Origin: an uncultured Erysipelotrichaceae bacterium
GTDB taxonomy: Bacteria > Bacillota_I > Bacilli_A > Erysipelotrichales > Erysipelotrichaceae
Direction of reading: 5' to 3'
DNA length: 15,185 nt
Assembly: GCA_910586285.1 (NCBI GenBank)
Contig: CAJUGR010000034.1
Span: 1-15,185 of the forward strand
In this document: piece by piece, positions 13,560 through 15,185 of the stretch
How positions within the stretch are numbered: position 1 is the stretch's first letter
Layout: each line of letters begins with the position of its first letter
Notes under the pieces: model-generated
Databases searched by the model: none
What the model was told of the DNA's origin: nothing
Seen by the model: only the letters and a program-made list of their open reading frames with translations
Translations under genes and position numbers: made by a program

Positions 13560-14282
13560 TCACCCTTCTATTACCGTTCCTGTATGATTGGAAAACGTCC
13601 CCTTTAAATGAATTCGAATTCCGTGTTTTTTGGCAAACAATACACTGCGATCATGCAGGACGCGACTCTTCATATTCAACATTTCATCGTAGTTCAGCCG
13701 ATCATAACGAACCGCACATTCATTTAATTTGGGATCATGGTCATAAACCCCATCGACATCGGTATAAATATCTACTTCTTTTAGTCCTAACATATGCGCA
13801 AACAGCACGGCACTGTAATCACTGCCACCTCGTCCCAACGTAGTAACTTTATGTTCATAGGAGGTTGCGATATATCCGCCGACTACAATAATATCATATT
13901 CACGCAATTTCATTTTTATTTCTTTATTGTCGAGTTTTATCACTTTCGCGTAATCATAATGATTATCGGTACGGATGCCGCTGTCAATAAAATTCAAAGA
14001 AAAGGCACGCTGTCCCAGTTCCAACAATTCACTGCATACGATGATCGCCGCCAGCTGTTCGCCGATGGATACCAATCGTGCGCGTTCTTCCCGACTCAAC
14101 AGATCGCTGCCTAATGATAATAACGTATCGGTCGCATAGGAATCCGCATAGCGACCCATTGCCGATACGACCACAATGACTTTATGGGAAGCGGCGGCTT
14201 CCATAATATGCCGATATGCATATTTACGCGTCGCTTCACTGCGCAGTGAAGTTCCGCCGAATTTCATGACTTTGATATCCAT
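13560..14282 (-). CDS. Aspartokinase catalytic domain without ACT domains
   Basis: 240 residues of amino-acid-kinase fold: KFGGTS with K7 (7-12), VVVSAMG (37-43), SIGEQLAA (72-79, E75), TLGRGGSDYSAV (148-159), YTDVDGVYDHDP (173-184). It ends GTFSNHTGTVIEG, exactly at the point where ordinary aspartokinases (400-450 residues) continue into two ACT domains that bind lysine or threonine. All catalytic motifs look intact, so it should phosphorylate aspartate, the first step to lysine, threonine, methionine and diaminopimelate, without the usual allosteric site. The start has GGAGGG at 7 nt. It is the first gene of a pair with the ASADH homologue. The leader is only about 75 nt, too short for a lysine riboswitch. 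Confidence 0.88.
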   Translation of the reverse strand: MDIKVMKFGGTSLRSEATRKYAYRHIMEAAASHKVIVVVSAMGRYADSYATDTLLSLGSDLLSREERARLVSIGEQLAAIIVCSELLELGQRAFSLNFIDSGIRTDNHYDYAKVIKLDNKEIKMKLREYDIIVVGGYIATSYEHKVTTLGRGGSDYSAVLFAHMLGLKEVDIYTDVDGVYDHDPKLNECAVRYDRLNYDEMLNMKSRVLHDRSVLFAKKHGIRIHLKGTFSNHTGTVIEG

Positions 14283-14363
14283 GCTTCACCCTCCACATTC
14301 CTTCCAAGGTATGCATGAATCATAAGTCGGTATGGGCAGATGCTCATTTCCCGATTTTCATGT

Positions 14364-14369
14364 ATTATA
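14364..14369 (-). promoter_or_regulatory. Promoter -10 box for the aspartokinase/ASADH-like pair
   Basis: Minus-strand TATAAT at 14369-14364 after a T-rich stretch; the best -35 at 17 nt is TTTTTG, so only the -10 is claimed. The plus-strand promoter at 14487-14515 makes the two units divergent. Confidence 0.45.
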
Positions 14370-14486
14370 AAAAACAAGCAGAAAAACAAAAAAGCATCCG
14401 ATCATTTCCTGATTCACTTTTCAGTATGTCAACATTTTGAAACAACCGGTTTTCTTCACAATCATCTCCACTTGTTTCAGTAATGA

Positions 14487-14515
14487 TTGAGGAAAACAAC
14501 GAATTGGGATATAAT
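14487..14515 (+). promoter_or_regulatory. Sigma-A-type promoter of the right AAA-ATPase-like gene
   Basis: TTGAGG (14487-14492), 17-nt spacer, perfect TATAAT (14510-14515), 27 nt before the ATG. Boxes and spacing are identical to those of the left copy. Confidence 0.65.
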
Positions 14516-14542
14516 AAAGTTAGGAAAAGGCGGGTGAGTGCC

Positions 14543-15185
14543 ATGTATTATTTGGATACGAATACACCGATGATGAATTATCAAATGAATGTAAACAGTA
14601 AGATCTATGTTGACAAAAGCTTATTGATTGAAAAAATGAATGAACTTTTGAATACAACAAGCAGATATGTATGTATTACTCGTCCGCGTCGCTTTGGTAA
14701 AACGATTAATGTGAGTATGCTTGGTGCTTATTATACGGTTGGGAATGATGCACAAAACTTATTCAAGGGATTAAAGATCGAAAATAGTGATTCTTTTAAA
14801 AAACATTTAAACAAGCATCATGTTATCTATATTGATTTCAGTCGAATGCCGGATCGTTGTGACTGTTTTGATGATTATCTTGATTGGGTAAAGTTTTGCT
14901 TAAAAACAGATATGAAAGAAGCATTTAATGCAGAAGGACAAGTAAACGAGCCAATACAGGAGATTGTGAAAAAAACAGAAAAGAAATTTATTTTTCTTCT
15001 GGATGAATGGGATTCGATATTTTATGAAGACTTCATGAGCGAATCCGATAAAAAGAGTTATTTAAAGTTTTTAAAGGGGTTATTAAAGGATCAACCGTAT
15101 GTGGAACTTGCCTTTATGACCGGGGTATTGCCGATTGCCAAATATACTACGGGATCGGAACTGAATATGTTTGATGAATGCAGTT
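14543..15185 (+). CDS. AAA-ATPase-like / PD-(D/E)XK nuclease family protein, 5' part (runs off the right edge)
   Basis: 214 codons are visible with no stop. P-loop-like TRPRRFGKT is at 46-54 with K53, Walker-B-like FIFLLDEWD at 149-157 with D154 and E155, and FMTGVLPI at 191-198. GGCGGGTGAG gives the ribosome site before the ATG. The family and expected C-terminal nuclease-fold domain are as for the left copy. At the protein level the two differ only in a cluster between residues ~147 and ~203 (for example here EDFMSESDKKSYLKF at 162-176 against KKFMTEDDKQAYLEF). It is the only plus-strand gene in the window and diverges from the aspartokinase unit. Confidence 0.85.
   Translation, partial: MYYLDTNTPMMNYQMNVNSKIYVDKSLLIEKMNELLNTTSRYVCITRPRRFGKTINVSMLGAYYTVGNDAQNLFKGLKIENSDSFKKHLNKHHVIYIDFSRMPDRCDCFDDYLDWVKFCLKTDMKEAFNAEGQVNEPIQEIVKKTEKKFIFLLDEWDSIFYEDFMSESDKKSYLKFLKGLLKDQPYVELAFMTGVLPIAKYTTGSELNMFDECS

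Larger units (their letters stand above)
14470..15185 (+). repeat. Right arm of a ~716-bp inverted repeat (AAA-ATPase-like gene copy 2)
   Basis: Reverse-complement partner of 22-738. Homology starts at ACTTGTTTCAG (14470) and includes promoter, ribosome site and the coding region up to the window edge. The arms differ at five to six spacer bases and one indel before the ATG, two silent sites in the first ~440 coding bases, then about 34 sites over 170 nt, then none for the last 34 nt. Confidence 0.9.

Noticed and set aside
14283..14369. Leader of the aspartokinase gene as a lysine riboswitch
   Set aside because: The distance from the -10 box to the ATG leaves only about 75 nt; an L box needs about 170 nt and none of its conserved segments is seen.

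Overview
The window reads as a chromosomal segment of a low-to-moderate-GC Gram-positive bacterium of the Bacillota, most likely an Erysipelotrichia-type anaerobe. The grounds are strong AGGAGG-type ribosome sites, U-tailed hairpin terminators, a YxiN/DbpA-type helicase, a CCA-encoding tRNA-Pro, and AAA-ATPase-like/PD-(D/E)XK genes in more than one copy. The phylum is a firm inference and the class is a guess. No phage, IS or CRISPR machinery is visible.

Layout: positions 1-664 hold the start of an AAA-ATPase-like gene on the minus strand, and 14543-15185 hold the start of a second, nearly identical copy on the plus strand. Together they form a ~716-bp inverted repeat whose repeat units start about 13.7 kb apart and enclose the rest of the window. 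Every gene between them is on the minus strand. Reading in transcription order from the right, they are: an aspartokinase without ACT domains and an aspartate-semialdehyde dehydrogenase homologue that has lost its catalytic residues (14282-12563); a 63-residue protein with a predicted beta-alpha-beta-beta-alpha-beta pattern (12484-12293); a 1078-residue ABC exporter with ATPase and FtsX-type permease fused and a very large extracytoplasmic domain (11959-8723); a small uncharacterised protein (8537-8214); PTS enzyme I (7911-6211); an amidohydrolase (6080-4782); tRNA-Pro(GGG) (4665-4589); a DbpA/YxiN-type RNA helicase followed by an inositol-monophosphatase-family protein (4168-1946); and an unrecognised 278-residue protein (1703-867).

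Most units are single genes or pairs with their own promoter and terminator. The two tight pairs are aspartokinase/ASADH-like (4-nt gap) and helicase/IMPase (18-nt gap). The middle of the window is ordinary housekeeping DNA.

The points of most interest are at the right side and the edges. One is the aspartate-pathway pair, in which the kinase lacks its allosteric module and its partner looks like a pseudoenzyme. The other is the mosaic inverted pair of AAA-ATPase genes, in which about 440 coding bases differ at only two silent sites before an abrupt divergent patch; this suggests recent gene conversion and a possible substrate for chromosomal inversion.
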